From assembly GCF_016801865.2 (NCBI RefSeq), contig NC_068938.1, forward strand, positions 93,272,221 to 93,336,220: a stretch of DNA of 64,000 nucleotides, in the 5' to 3' direction. Every line of letters begins with the position of its first letter. Within the stretch, counting starts at the first letter, position 1. The notes under the pieces were generated by a model, which ran no database searches, had not been told where the DNA came from, and saw only the letters and a list, made by a program, of their open reading frames with translations. A program made the translations under genes and the position numbers. The DNA is from Culex pipiens pallens (taxonomy: Eukaryota; Arthropoda; Insecta; Diptera; Culicidae). Of this stretch, positions 48,500-60,809 are shown in pieces.

Positions 48500-49095
48500 C
48501 ACTGACGTTACCAAACGATTCGAAATTTTGCATGCATTTTCACTGGTTTAGAGTTGTTTTAATGAAATACTCTTTTTGCCTGCCTTTTCATTCAAAAAAC
48601 TCTAAAACAGATTAAATACATTCAAAATTTGGAATCTTTTGATAACCATATGGCGAATCATAAAAAAATAGTATTTTCGAGAAAATACGGTATTTTGTGA
48701 AAATTTTAATATTTTATTCTAAAAATTCTAAAACAGTTGAAAAATTTAAAATTTCGAATCGTTTAATACCCATATTGCGAATTATAAAAATTTGAGTATT
48801 TTCTAGAAAATACGGTATTTTGTGATAATTTTAGTATTTCATTCAAAAAAAAAAAAAATTGAAACAATTCAAATACAAGCACAATTTCGAATCGTTTGAT
48901 ACCCATATTGCGAGTTAAAAAATTTGAGCATTTTCGAGAAAAATGGTATTTTGTAAAAAAATGAGTATTTCATTCAAAAAACTCTAAAACAGTGAAAATG
49001 CATGCAAAATTTCGAATCGTTTGATACCCATATTGCAAATTATAAAAATTTGAGTACTTTAAAAAAATACGGTATTTTGTGATTTTTTAGTATTT
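48500..49095. repeat. Inverted copy of the 125-bp satellite, about 4 units
   Basis: A short direct part-unit at about 48510-48565 flips near 48575 into inverted units containing AAAATACGGTATTTTGTGA and TTTGATACCCATATTGCGA. Same family as 12783-13855. Confidence 0.9.
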
Positions 49096-49204
49096 ATACT
49101 TTGAAACTTACCATATTATCAAAAAAATATTTACTAAGAGGAAGCTTGAAAATTCAACATAATTTGGTTGGTTTTAGTCAATTTTAGAAATATATTAAAT
49201 ATAA

Positions 49205-49352
49205 GTTATCGTCCGTTATCGTCGATAAAATTATCGCCGATAGAATTATCGGAATAACGATAACGATAGATTATCGTTATCGTCCCGACGATAACGATAA
49301 CCATTATCGTTATCGTTAGACGATAATATTATCGACGATAATTCTATCGATT
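49205..49352. repeat. TTATCG/CGATAA cluster
   Basis: More than a dozen TTATCG or CGATAA hexamers in both orientations within 150 bp, arranged as nested small palindromes. Confidence 0.85.
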
Positions 49353-49749
49353 AACAACCTTGACATTAATCTTGTATAATTTAGGTCAAATATCTAATAT
49401 TGTTGTGTTCTATCCACATTTTGTGTTATATACATAAACCAGCATTACAAGTTGCAAAAAAGTGTTTCAAAACAACGTATGGGACATAACAAAAACAACT
49501 GCATTAACATGTGGGATTATTAGTTAGAAACGCAGTCAAGGTTAGCCCCAAAACAATGCATTTTTTCAAAACATTACAAAATCGTCCAAAACATGTTCAA
49601 TCATCATCAAACGCTAGATAGAGAGATGTAGAGACCTGGAGTCAGGGCCGTATCTAAGGGGGGTGTTATGGGTGTTCAACACCCCCCATGGAAAAAAATG
49701 GCTTACACCCCTAACGCCCGACAGAGACACGGCCATTTTTTTTAACTAT

Positions 49750-52025
49750 CAAAATTTAGACACCCAGGGAAAAACTCCACTCTCACTAGATACGCCATCA
49801 AGTGAAAAACTCAACTCTCAACAAACACCCCCTCTAAAACAGTTGACGCTAAGAAAAAAACTCATCTTTCACATAACACGCCCTTCTAAAAATATTTAAA
49901 AATAACTATGTGTCAACGAAGCCTAGAGAAAAATTTTACTCTTGATAAATACGCCCTCATAAAAATATTTGAAAAATAAGTTGATCGTTGACGCCTAGAG
50001 AAAAACAAGTTTCTCACTGAATACGCTCTTCTGAAAAGATTTAAAAAATCGTTGACGCCAAAAAATAAACTCAACACTCACTAAATACGCCCTCCTAAAA
50101 ATAATTTAAAAAAAAAATCGTAGACGCCAAGAGAAAACTCAACTCTCACTAAATACGACCTCATAAAAAAATATATTAAAAATAATTTAATCATTGACGC
50201 TAGGAGAAAAACTCAACCATCACTAAATACGCCCTCATGAAAATATTAAAAAAAAAACTTTGATCGTTAGCGCCTTGAACAAAAAAACTCAACTTGCACT
50301 AAATACGCTCTCAAGAAAATATTTAAAAAAAACTTTGAGCGTTGACGCCTTGAAAAAAACTGAACTCTCGCTTAATACGCCTTCATAAAAATAATTAAAA
50401 AAAACTTTGATCGCTGACGCCTTGAAAAAAACTCAACTTGCACTAAATACGCCCTCAAGAAAATATTAAAAATAAAATTTTTGTTCGTTGACGCCTTGAA
50501 AAAACTGAACTCTCGCTTAATTCGCCTTTATGAAAATAATTTAAAAAAACTTTGATCGTTGACGTCTTGAAAAAACTCAACTTTCACTGAATACGCCCTC
50601 AATAAAATATTAGAAAAAACCTTTGATCATTCACGCCTTGAAAAAAAACTAAACTTGCACTAAATACGCCCTCAAGAAAATATATAAAAAAAACTTTGAT
50701 CGTTGACGCCTTGAAAACAAAGCAAACTTTCACTAAATACGCCCTCAAGAAAATATTAAAAAAAAACTTTGATCGTTGACTCCTTGAAAAAAAAAAAACA
50801 AACTTTCACTAAATACGCCCTGAAGGAAATTTAAAAAAAAATTGATCGTGGACGCCTTGAAAAAAACTGAACTTGCACTAAATACGCCCTCAAGAAAATA
50901 TTCAAAAAAAAAAAACTTTGATCGTTGACGCCTTGAAAAAACGGAACTCTCGCTTAATACGCCTTCATAAAAATAATTAAAAAAAACTTTGATCGTTGAC
51001 GCCTTGAAAACAAAACAAACATTCACTAAATACGCCCTCAAGGAAATATTAAAAAAAAAAACTTTGATCGCGGACGCCTTGAAAAAAACTCAACTTGCAC
51101 TAAAAATGACCTCGAGAAAATATCAAAAAAAATTTTTTGATCGTTGGCGCCTTGAAAAAAACTGAACTCTCGCTTAATACGCCTTCATAAAAATAATTTA
51201 AAAAAAAACTTTGATCGCTGACGCCTTCTCAAATCAACTCAACTTCCACTAAATACGCCCTCAATAAAATATTTGAAAAAAACTTTGATCATTCACGCCT
51301 TGAAAAAAACTCAACTTGCACTAAATACGCCCTCAAGAAAATATTTAAAAAAATCTTTGATAGTTGACGCCTTGAAAAAACGGAACTCTCGCTTAATACG
51401 CCTTCATAAAAATAATTAAAACAAAACTTTGATTGTTGACGCCTTAAAACAACCAAACGTTCACTAAATACGCCCTCAAGAAAATATTTAAAAAAATTGA
51501 TCGTTGACGCCTTGAAAAAAACTGAACTCTCGCTTAATACGCCTTCATAAAAAAAAACTTTGATCGTTGACGCCTTGAAAAAACTCAACTTTCACTAAAT
51601 ACGCTCTCCTGATTTATTTTTTTAAAACTTTGATCGTTGACGCCAAGCAAAAAAAACTTTCACTAAATATGCCCTCAAGAAAATATTAAAAAAAAAACTT
51701 TGATCGTTGATGCCTTGAAAAAAAACTAAACTCTCGCTTATTACGCCTTCATAAAAATAATTTGAAAAACTTTGATTGCTGTTGCCTTCAAAAAAACTCA
51801 ACTTGCACTAAATACGCCCTCAAGAAAATATTTAAAAAAAAACTTTGATCGTTGACACCTTGAAAAAAACTTAAGTTTAGCTTAATACGCCCTCATAAAA
51901 ATATTTCAAATAATACTTTGCTCGTTGACGCCAATACAAAAACTCAACTCTTGCCAGATACGCCAAATAAAAAAATATTTTGAAAAAATTAAAAAGACAC
52001 TTTGATAGTTAACCCACAGAGAAAT
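49750..52025. repeat. About 72-bp minisatellite inside the hAT element, about 30 units
   Basis: The motif GATCGTTGACGCCTTGAAAA recurs every 65-76 bp from about 49847 to 52010, followed by CTCAACT, ACTAAATACGCCCTCAAGAA and an A-rich stretch. Two unit types alternate irregularly: one with CACTAAATACGCCCTCAAG, the other with CTCGCTTAATACGCCTTCAT (about 50364, 50512, 50947, 51168, 51385, 51529, 51732). This suggests multi-unit duplications. The terminal regions of the element also contain CCTAACGCC words, so the array may derive from subterminal sequence. Confidence 0.95.
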
Positions 52026-52029
52026 ATCG

Positions 52030-53020
52030 AAATCTCACTAAAAACGGCCAGCTATTTTTATTATAAAGCCTTTGACTTACTGTATAGACCCTACTGGATT
52101 TTTGTTAGTAAAATACTTAGATCGTTATCGGCCAGATCCAAATCCATCTTTGACTATGTACTGTACGCCAAAGTGATTTTTTTTAATAATATCGACATAT
52201 GCAAATTTTCACCAATTTAAAAAAAAGTCAAATATTTTGGAAACAAAAAATGATAGAGCAATATTCGACTGCAATGTTTAAAAGAAATTTGACGCTGATT
52301 TGATTCAGCGTCATCATTTTGATTAAATTCAAACATGGCAGCATTTTGAGCAATTAGAAAAAAATGATGCAAGGATGGATGTAGGTAAATTCTGCTACTG
52401 CAAGCTTATAAATTTGAAATTCTCAAGAGATTTCAACTAGCCCTAACAATTGAAGTTTGATTGGAATCAAAAATTTGATAACGCCATATAATTCAGCGTT
52501 TCTTAATTTTTTTTTTTTGCTTAGTTAAGACTGAGTTTTGCTCTTTCATTTTTTGTATCCAAGATATGGCCATTTGAAAACCAAAATTAAAAAAATGGTC
52601 AAAATCGTAAAACTTTGGGGCGGTGCCAAAAAAGTAGGGATTTTTGCATGTTTCGATAGGATAAACAGTTTCGCTAAATTTTAAGCATGTTCAGAAAAAG
52701 TCAATTGCGAATGGTGTTCCGCTTCGTGAAATGGCCTCGTAAGCAATTGTATGGGCAGCTGTCAAACTTCTTTGGAAACTTGTACGGACAAATCAATGTT
52801 TAAAAATGTTATTGTGTGATATGACCGAGGATTGAAAAAAAGGTTGATGGTTGGTTTATTACATTTGACAAGGAAAAAAAGTATCCGTCAGCTTTGATGT
52901 TTATGTTCTTTCAAAGAAAAATAGAAATCTGGTAAATTTGCTTCGAAAACTTTTTGTTGATTTTGATTCTCCAAAAGCTTTATGAGCTTATAATTTGGGT
53001 TTTAAATAACAACTTTGGAG
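52030..53020. other. AT-rich filler of the hAT element
   Basis: No transposase similarity on either strand, no repeat shared elsewhere, no gene. Confidence 0.55.
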
Positions 53021-53021
53021 C

Positions 53022-54376
53022 AATTCTCTGAGAATTCGGTCATTTGATTTTTTTTGTATTTTTTGATCCGGCTGAAACTTTTTTGGTGCCTTCGGTACGC
53101 CCAAAGAGGCCATTTTGCATCATTAGTTTGTCCATATAATTTTCCATACAAATTTGGCAGCTGTCCATACAAAAATGATGTATAAAAATTCAAAAATCTG
53201 TATCTTTTGAAGGATTTTTTTGATCGATTTGGTGTCTTCGGCAAAGTTGTAGGTATGGATATGGACTACACTGAAAAAAAAATGATACACGGTAAAAAAA
53301 ATTTCGTGACTTTTAATTTTACTTTTTGTCACTAAAACTTGATTTGCAAAAAACCACTATTTTTATTTTTTTCTATTTTCTGATATGTTTTAGAGGACAT
53401 AAAATGCTAACTTTTCAGAAATTTCCAGAATGGGCAAAAAATCTTTGACCGAATTAGGATTTTTTGAATCAATACATTTTTTTTTCAAAAAAATCGAAAT
53501 ATCGGTTGCAATATTTTTTTCGAAAGAATCGGAAAATTTCACGAATGTTTCATATTTTAACATTGAAAATCCGACCATTAGTTGCTGAGATATCGATATT
53601 GGAAAATAGAGGGTTGTTTGGATGAGACTTAAAAAACATCAATTTTCCTGTTTTTAAACCTTTGCATGGCAATATCTCAGCAACTAAGGGTCGTATCAAC
53701 AAAGTCCGAAAAAGCAAAATAAAGTGAATTTTCTCAGCTTTTCAAAAATATTTTTTTCCAAAAGTGGGCAAACATGGGCACCATTTTTAAAAAATCAATA
53801 ACTGCGACTATTTTGAAAAAAATACATAAAAATGGCTATAACTTGAAAACGGTGCACTCTATCAAAATTTCACTAAAGTACTTTTTGATTGCAAATTGGA
53901 TTTTACATCGAAAAATGAAATTGAAAATAATTTCAAAGATTTTTTGCCCATTCTGGAAATTTCTGAAAATTTAGCATTTTATGTCCTCTCAAACATATCA
54001 TAAAATAAAAAAAATAAAAATAGTGTTTTTTTTTGCAAATCAAGTTTTAGTGTTAAAAAGTAAAATTAAAAGTCACGAAAAAAATTTTACCGTGTATCAT
54101 TTTTTTTCAGTGTAATCCATATCCATACCTACAACTTTGCCGAAGATACCAAATCGATCAAAAAATTCCTTCAAAAGATACAGATTGTTGAATTTTCACA
54201 TATCATTTTTGTATGGACAGCTGCCAAATTTGTATGGAAAATTATATGGACAAACTAATGATGCAAAATGGCTTCTTTGGGCATACCGAAGGCACCAAAA
54301 AAGTTTCAGCCGGATTAAAAAATACAAAAATTAAAATTAAAGAAAAATACCGATTCCGTAGAGAACTGCTCTTTGC
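53022..54376. mobile_element. Internally shortened copy of the GAGCAATTCTCTACG fold-back
   Basis: Starts GAGCAATTCTCTGAGAATTC and ends in the complement (ATTCCGTAGAGAACTGCTC). The left arm reaches about 53530 and then passes into right-arm sequence, so the central part found at 62900-63350 is mostly deleted. Frames at 53002-53244 and 54137-54334 are mirror translations of the arms. Confidence 0.9.
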
Positions 54377-54379
54377 TGA

Positions 54380-54995
54380 AAACATTGAAGAGATACGTCT
54401 ACATCGCCTTAATTTTTTTTTTTTCTGACTAAAATCAAACTTAGGGATTATTGTTTGCGCTAAAACAAATCTCACTGATGTCTTCGGCAAACTTGTTCCT
54501 TGAAACACGAATTTTAAGCTCATGACATTTTAGAAAAATAAAAAAAAAACGGCTAAACCAAAACTTACGAGTTGATTTCCATTTGATTTGGCTTGGGATG
54601 CTCGAGTTCGTTACCAATCTGGCTCAAGCTGTGTACAGGTAAAAAAAGGCCCTCCTGTAAAATTTTCCCGAAAAATTAGGGGGCAAAAAAAATTACTGAT
54701 GATAAAACTATTAAGGATTCTATAACGTTATTTCAATATTTTCAATCACATATATCACATCAATAATATATGCAAGAATAACAATATTTTCATGAACTTA
54801 TTGATGTTTAGATAATTTTTTAGCATTACTGTTACAATATGTTGCAATGTGCAACAACAAATGATACACGCGAGTGGAGACAAATAATTAAGCATTTATT
54901 ATAGATCGTTAAATTTATTAAAAGTTATGCACGCAAATTAACGTTTTTTAAGCAAATTTCACGTTTTTGTTTGGTACGCATTTGTTGACTGTATA
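54380..54995. other. AT-rich filler of the hAT element, right side
   Basis: Nothing recognisable before the right subterminal region. Confidence 0.5.
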
Positions 54996-55085
54996 CGCCC
55001 TTCCTATAACACACGTACACCCCTAACGCCTTATGGGGTGAAACACCCCCCATTGAAGAATCCTGGATACGGGCCTGCCTGGAGT

Positions 55086-56860
55086 ATATTATTATAAAAC
55101 AATGGTTAATAATTCAAATTTCCATATTTTGTTGCTGTGTGTTCTTGAAATCATCTTGAGTAAGGATTATTTAGAGGCATCAAAATATAAATAAATAAAA
55201 ATTGGATGAACCTTTCAAAACTCCAGAGTTCTGGTTTAAAAAATTCAAATAAAAATTTACATTTACATCGCAATTAATAAAATTCTATTTATGCTTAGTT
55301 ATAGTATTATTCAAGATATTTTTGATTTTTGAGCTTAAGTAGTAGATTTAGAATTTTTAAATCCAAGATGGTGGCCAAAATGGCGATGATGGAACATTGA
55401 TAGAAATGCATTTTGTTTTTTAAAAGGCAATCAACCATTCAAATTTAACTAAAATGGGGTCGCAGAACTCGAATTTGATGTTAAAAGTAAGAAAATAAAG
55501 AAATAGGAAAACACTTTTTTATATTCGTGATTCGACTATCCGAAGTCCCATACCAACCTTCGGATAATCGAGTCTGGACTGTATAATAAGAATTATTATG
55601 AAAATCTCAAAACATTATTAGAATGTGATGAAGAAATTGTAATAAAGTCAGGATGTTCTTCAAAAAGTAAGAGTATGGTTTTCTTTTATCATTTTGCCAC
55701 GCTTTTATGTTTGATTAACCCTCATAAAAAATGGATTCCGACGCCACAAACAACCAAATTAGCACCTAAACACCTCTGTTTAATGATCCTGCACGCGATA
55801 CAATTTCCTGGCCCTTAAATCTACCCGCCGATATCAAGCCCCGATAAAGCCCCCAGACGTAAAGGTCCCCAATTTATTGCTCTACTAAATCAAACCCAGG
55901 AGAAAGAAGAACCAAAACAAACCTTGGATTACGGTTCGTCACGACGAATGTCCACGACAAAGTGAAGAAAAATGCTGTTTAATGAGCCTGTGAAAGCTCC
56001 ATCACGAGAGCCTACGTACTTAAAATGTTTACGTCGAAACTCGCGGCAGCTTTCTTCGCCGAGTCGAACGACATGTAATTGTGCTTCTGTGTCGAGTCGT
56101 CGTTCAAAGTCCACATTCGAGGAGGCATCGCGGTCTTTGTATCACAAACTAGGGGTTGATTTTTAAATAAGTTTGCTAATTTTGATTTTAGTTACTGAAT
56201 TCTGAGTTGAGAAATTATCATGTTTGCAAAATAGCTCAACAACTAGAAAATTTCTTTAACAATATTCTAGCTCAACATTTACCGATACACCCCATTAAAG
56301 CTAGTATCAAGTGTGAGCGATTCAACCTGTGCAACGCTAGACAAAGTTAAACAAATAGAACCCGCACCGGGAAAGCTTTCGGGGCCGATATCAATCACGC
56401 TTTTACCGAGAGTCTCGTTAAGCAGGCGAGCCGAGCCGACCCGACATCGTTAGGGGTTAGGTTAGGTTAGGAAGTGAAGAGGTTAGCTGAGGTGAGGGTG
56501 TACTGCTGCATACGGCTGTCATCGCGACACACGTGCCACAAACAAATATCACGGCTGACAGTAGAACATGAAGTCCGTGCTTGTGAGGGTTTGTGGGAGT
56601 GTGTGTGCGTGAATGCTCAGGTACAAACATGTTATAACTCGTCTGAGCTCGTGTGAGCATGAATCGAGTCGAATGTAGTGACGATGGCAGCGACAACGCG
56701 GGTCGGAAAGTTTGCACACAAACTATGCTAAAAGATAGTGTGTATGGAAGAAAACGAGAATGATGAGCTTTTCAGGTGGTGGTGCTTTAGCTTTGGTGTT
56801 CGATGCTGAATGTTGTAGAGTGTGTCTTCAAATTGTATCATTCGAAAATCATAGCTATTT
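55086..56860. other. Intergenic DNA, AT-rich then unique
   Basis: 55086-55900 is AT-rich without repeats. 55900-56760 is a more balanced unique stretch with no convincing frame. It contains GGTTAGGTTAGGTTAGG at about 56454-56470, three and a half copies of TTAGG. Confidence 0.45.
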
Positions 56861-56865
56861 TTAGA

Positions 56866-58145
56866 GTTTTTTTAATAGGTCCTATGAACATATGAAACAC
56901 TTAGAGCGTCCAATTTCCCGGGGTTTCAAATTTCCCGGGAAACGGGAAATTTTCAACAAATTTCCCGGGAATTCTCGGGAAATTTTAAATTTATCAAAAA
57001 CTGTTCTGATCCTGGTTCTGATTCATATTTTGCAACAAAATTGTATAGAATAGCAACTTAATTGGTCAAAATATGTGTGAGGATTAATGAGTGCCTTGCC
57101 TGCTTGTAAAAAAACAAACAGTTTCAGGAAAATATATGAATTTTCTAAATTTATAAGCTATCTTTAAAATTCATTCAAAATATCGAAAAATTGTGATAAG
57201 TATTTTTTGTTAGGAAGTTGGTATTAACACCACACGATTGATTTTAAATTTGTCAGATGGAGAGAATATGATAAAGAATAATATTGATAATTAAGTTGAA
57301 ATGAGAAAAAATTGCATTAAAAATGTTTTTAATGGCAAATTTCAGAACTAATCTTACTGGTTTGAGCTCATGAATAAATAGATAGGCATTAAATTTACCT
57401 TAAAAATCTGCTTTTTAATTGAAATACCATTTTATGCAATCACAACTCGAAGTTTTCAAATATTTGGAGCAAAGTTTTGAAATATGTTTGCCTTTTTCGG
57501 GCACCTTGTATAAAATACGAATTAGTTTTGTAATGATTTTTTAACGATTCAGCCTAATAAATGACTTCGGTTAAAATAATTCTTCTTGCACACTTTGAGA
57601 AACCAATTCAGTTTTCATTCAATTTGGTCATGGTAAAAAATCGAAAAAAAACTTTTTTTGAAACTTAATTTTGATCTTGGCGGAAAGAGCTACCTTTTTT
57701 CAACTGATATAACAACAATTTTCGTTTAAAAAGATTATCAAAATTATGATAGTTTATTTTCATTCCATAAAATCGTAATTTGTGTTGCCCTGCAAATAAA
57801 TAAGATCTATTCCCTGTTGTGAATGCTTCAGAAATTAATGTAAGCTGAAATAAACCTTAACATGGAGTTTTTAGACGAACTGACAAAGTTCAATAAGAAT
57901 AGTAAATTAAATTTAATGAAATAAAATTGAGTTCTATCATTATTTTTTTTTGTAAATTAAAAACCAATACCAAAATTTTAAGAAAATGTATACTTCCGCT
58001 TGTATTTCGGGAATTCCCGGGAAATTTACAAATTTCCCGGGAAACGGGAAATATATTTTTTTCGGGAAATCCCGGGAATTCCCGGGATTTTTTTTCCCGG
58101 GACGGGAAATTGGACGCTCTAAACACAATAGTTTATTGGAAAAAT
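56866..58145. mobile_element. GGAGTTTTTT-family MITE interrupted by the CCCGGG element
   Basis: Left piece AGAGTTTTTTTAATAGG, TCCTATGAACATATGA; right piece AATAGTTTATTGG. Together they match the minimal copy at 18746-18831 up to the right end, which has diverged here. Confidence 0.75.
56901..58122. mobile_element. 1222-bp element with TTAGAGCGTCCAATTTCCCG ends
   Basis: Perfect 20-bp terminal inverted repeats. Flanking 4-bp ACAC at 56897-56900 and 58123-58126, supported by the empty site in the sister MITE (GAAAGACGATAG aligns without gaps to the restored GAAACACAATAG). Subterminal zones contain many CCCGGG and TTTCCCGGGAAA palindromes. The AT-rich interior has no transposase. Confidence 0.92.
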
Positions 58146-58149
58146 GTTG

Positions 58150-58790
58150 CGGAAAAATTGGGATTTTTTTCCTAAACCTATTTTTTCTGAATGGTCCTAC
58201 CTAAAACTTTGCCGAAGATATCAAATCGATCATAAAATCCATGCTCAAGTTACACACAAAAACAAATGATGCAAATGGCATTTTTTAAATAAAGCAAAAT
58301 AAAAAAAATGGAATTTAAAATTTCAAGCTTGATTTTCAGGAATTTTAGGTGAAAAGTATCACAAAATCAATATTTTCCGAGATATCGTCAGTTTAAAATT
58401 ACAGGCTGATTAAGTGACATTTAGAGAAATTCGTTTTCTTCGATTTGAATTCTTTGCGGGGAAACTAATTGCCCGATTTTCAAAGCTCCAGAGAGAAAAT
58501 AATAACAAGCCTTTCCAAAAATATGTTTTTAAGGGGTGCCTTTCTTTCAGACATTATTTTTCAAACTCAAAAAACCTAACAAAATCGAAAGTTTATACCT
58601 AAAATTAGCTATAACTTGAAAACGGTACATTTCATCAAAAAAAAAATAAAAATATTGTGAAGTAAATACAAAATACTTCAAAATATGACTTTAATTTATT
58701 TGTCCAGATCTCCGATATTTTCTATCTTCGATCTTTGGTCAGAGATTTCAAAGAAGTAAGTTTTTTACAATATACAATTGATTGGGGTTT
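58150..58790. other. AT-rich DNA with fold-back family fragments
   Basis: Short pieces near 58200 (CTTTGCCGAAGATATCAAAT) and 58610 (ATAACTTGAAAACGGTACAT) match parts of the GAGCAATTCTC fold-back family in scrambled context. No gene. Confidence 0.6.
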
Positions 58791-60430
58791 TTTCATACAT
58801 TTCGAAAGTTGAAACACAATTTTTAGAAAATACTCAAAATTTTCACAAAGCCACGTATTTTCGAATAAAATACTCAAAATTACAGTTTTTAAACTATGGG
58901 TATAAAATGCTTGGAATTTGTTCATATGATATGGGTATCAAATGATCAGATTTTTCTCATAAATTTCGAAAATTTAAACACAAATTTTTGAAAACACTAA
59001 AAATTTTCTCAAAACTACGTGTTTTTAGAAAAGTAGTAAACATTTTAGTTTTTGACAATATTGGTATGAAATGATAGGGATTTTTTCATACATCTCGAAA
59101 ATTACAATATTTTTTTGTGAAATACTCAATTGTCACAAAACTACGTATTTTCGTAAAAATATTTAAAATTTCAGTTTTTACAATATGGATATCGAATGAT
59201 CGGACATTTTTCAAGCATTTCAAATGTTAACACAAATTTATGAAAATACTATTTTTTTCAAATAACTACGTATTTTCGAAAATGTACTAAAAATTTCAGT
59301 TTTTTACAATATGGGTATCAAATGATCAGGATTTTTTCATGCATTCCAATAGTAGTAATATTTTGTGAAATACTCAAAATTTTCACAAAACTACGTATTT
59401 TTGAAAACAATTTTGAGTATTCCACAAAAAATATTATTACTGTCGGAATATATGAAAAGTCCCGATCATTTGAATTATTTAGTATTTTTTTCGAAAATGC
59501 GTAGTTTTGGGATTTTTTTTAGTATTTTGATGATTTTGATATGATGTGTTAACCAACAGGGCCACAAGGATGACCTATGTAGCGGTTGCCTAGAATTACA
59601 GTGGCTCAGACTTAAAGGGAGCATCTTACTGCCAAATTACTGCCGTATGAAGGGCCTAAAGGGGGTGCTTGGACGCGAACAAGCAAAATCTCTTTTTGTG
59701 TCCTCAGGGGATGAGAATCTCCTTCCGACAGTAACCTCCAATAACTCCGAAAAAAGTCTGACAAAGCTGGAAAACAGGGCTCGCACCCTGTTGGGGGCCT
59801 AAAAAGGCGCGGCAGACGGCTGGAGACTGACAGAGGTCAATCGATGTCGTAATTGGACAATCCTTTAGAATTGCATAATTAATAAACTATTTCCACCTTG
59901 TGACGTAGTTCTGGTCTTCCACTATCTACATGTTTTGGGAAAAAAATCAGTATTTCATAAAAAATATTATAACTTTCGAAATGCATGAAAAAAATCCAGA
60001 TCATTTGATACCCATATTGTAAAAACTGAAATGTATAGTACATTTGCAAAAATACGTAGAAACGTTTCCTATCATTTTATTTCCATATTGTAAAAAGCTG
60101 AAATTTTAAATATTTTAACGGAAATACGTAGTTTTGTGAAAAAATGTTGTAATTCACAAAACATATTGTAACTTTCGAAATGTATGAAAAAATTCCGATC
60201 ATTTAATACCCAGTTTGTGAAAAAACTTAATTTTTTAGTACATTTTCGAGAATACGTAGTTTTGTGAAAATTTTGAGTATTTTTTAAAATTTGTATTAAA
60301 GCTTTCAAAATGTATGAAAATATCTCGATCATTTGATACCCGTATTGCAATTACAAAAAATTTGAGTTTTTTTTACAAATTTTTTTTTCCAAAATACAGG
60401 AAAAATGCGTATTTTTGTGAAAATTTACAT
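58790..60430. repeat. Satellite of about 120-125 bp arranged as an inverted array
   Basis: Units containing CAAAACTACGTATTTTCG and GGGTATCAAATGATCGG run in one orientation to about 59407 and in the opposite orientation from about 59408 to 60430. They are interrupted at about 59540-59930 by a GC-rich insert. Distantly similar in layout and words to the 125-bp satellite at 12783. Confidence 0.88.
59540..59930. other. GC-rich insert in the inverted satellite, possibly retroposed
   Basis: About 390 bp of balanced composition containing a hairpin ACAGGG/CCCTGT near 59783-59798 and an AATAAA at about 59880. This fits the 3' end of a transcript or a non-LTR element. No long frame, no clear target duplication. 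Family not recognised. Confidence 0.45.
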
Positions 60431-60809
60431 GTTATTATAATTGCAATGGATAGCAGACATCATCCCGACTCTAAAACACTATAATTATTTGGAGTTCGGA
60501 TTTTTTTTTAGGATTATAGCCAATGTCTCCCATAAAGCCCAAATCCCATAAGCTCTGTGCTTCAGTTTTGCTTCCCACATATGCGGTGCTAAACCGAGGC
60601 ATGACTGTATGTTAATATTTACAAATTTAAAAAAAATATATTTTCAATGCCAAATTAACCTTACAACAGACAAATGTCTTTTTTTTTTGAAAATGTTCAT
60701 GGATTTCAAATCATAGGCACTTTTAGGTTAAATTAGTCTAAGGCTCTTATTTGTTGCAATTTTAACTAAAGATGTTTTATTTCAACAACAACCACCCCAG
60801 CAACCCTAA

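Larger units (their letters stand above)
49643..55077. mobile_element. 5.4-kb non-autonomous hAT-like element
   Basis: Terminal repeats CAGGGCCGTATC (left) and GATACGGGCCTG (right), 11 of 12 matching, are flanked by an exact 8-bp duplication CCTGGAGT (49635-49642 and 55078-55085). An 8-bp duplication with CAGGG-type ends is characteristic of hAT elements. Subterminal sequences also pair (ACACCCCCCAT against ATGGGGTGAAACACC...). The interior holds a minisatellite (49750-52020), about 1 kb of AT-rich filler, a nested fold-back (53022-54376) and further AT-rich DNA, but no transposase or hATC domain. Confidence 0.93.

Noticed and set aside
56293..56315. Another TTAA-type MITE end (ATTAAAGCTAGTAT)
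   Set aside because: Only about 13 bases match the family, with no continuing similarity or second end.
56452..56472. TTAGG repeats resembling arthropod telomere sequence
   Set aside because: Only about three and a half copies in unique DNA, and Diptera generally lack TTAGG telomeres; most likely chance.
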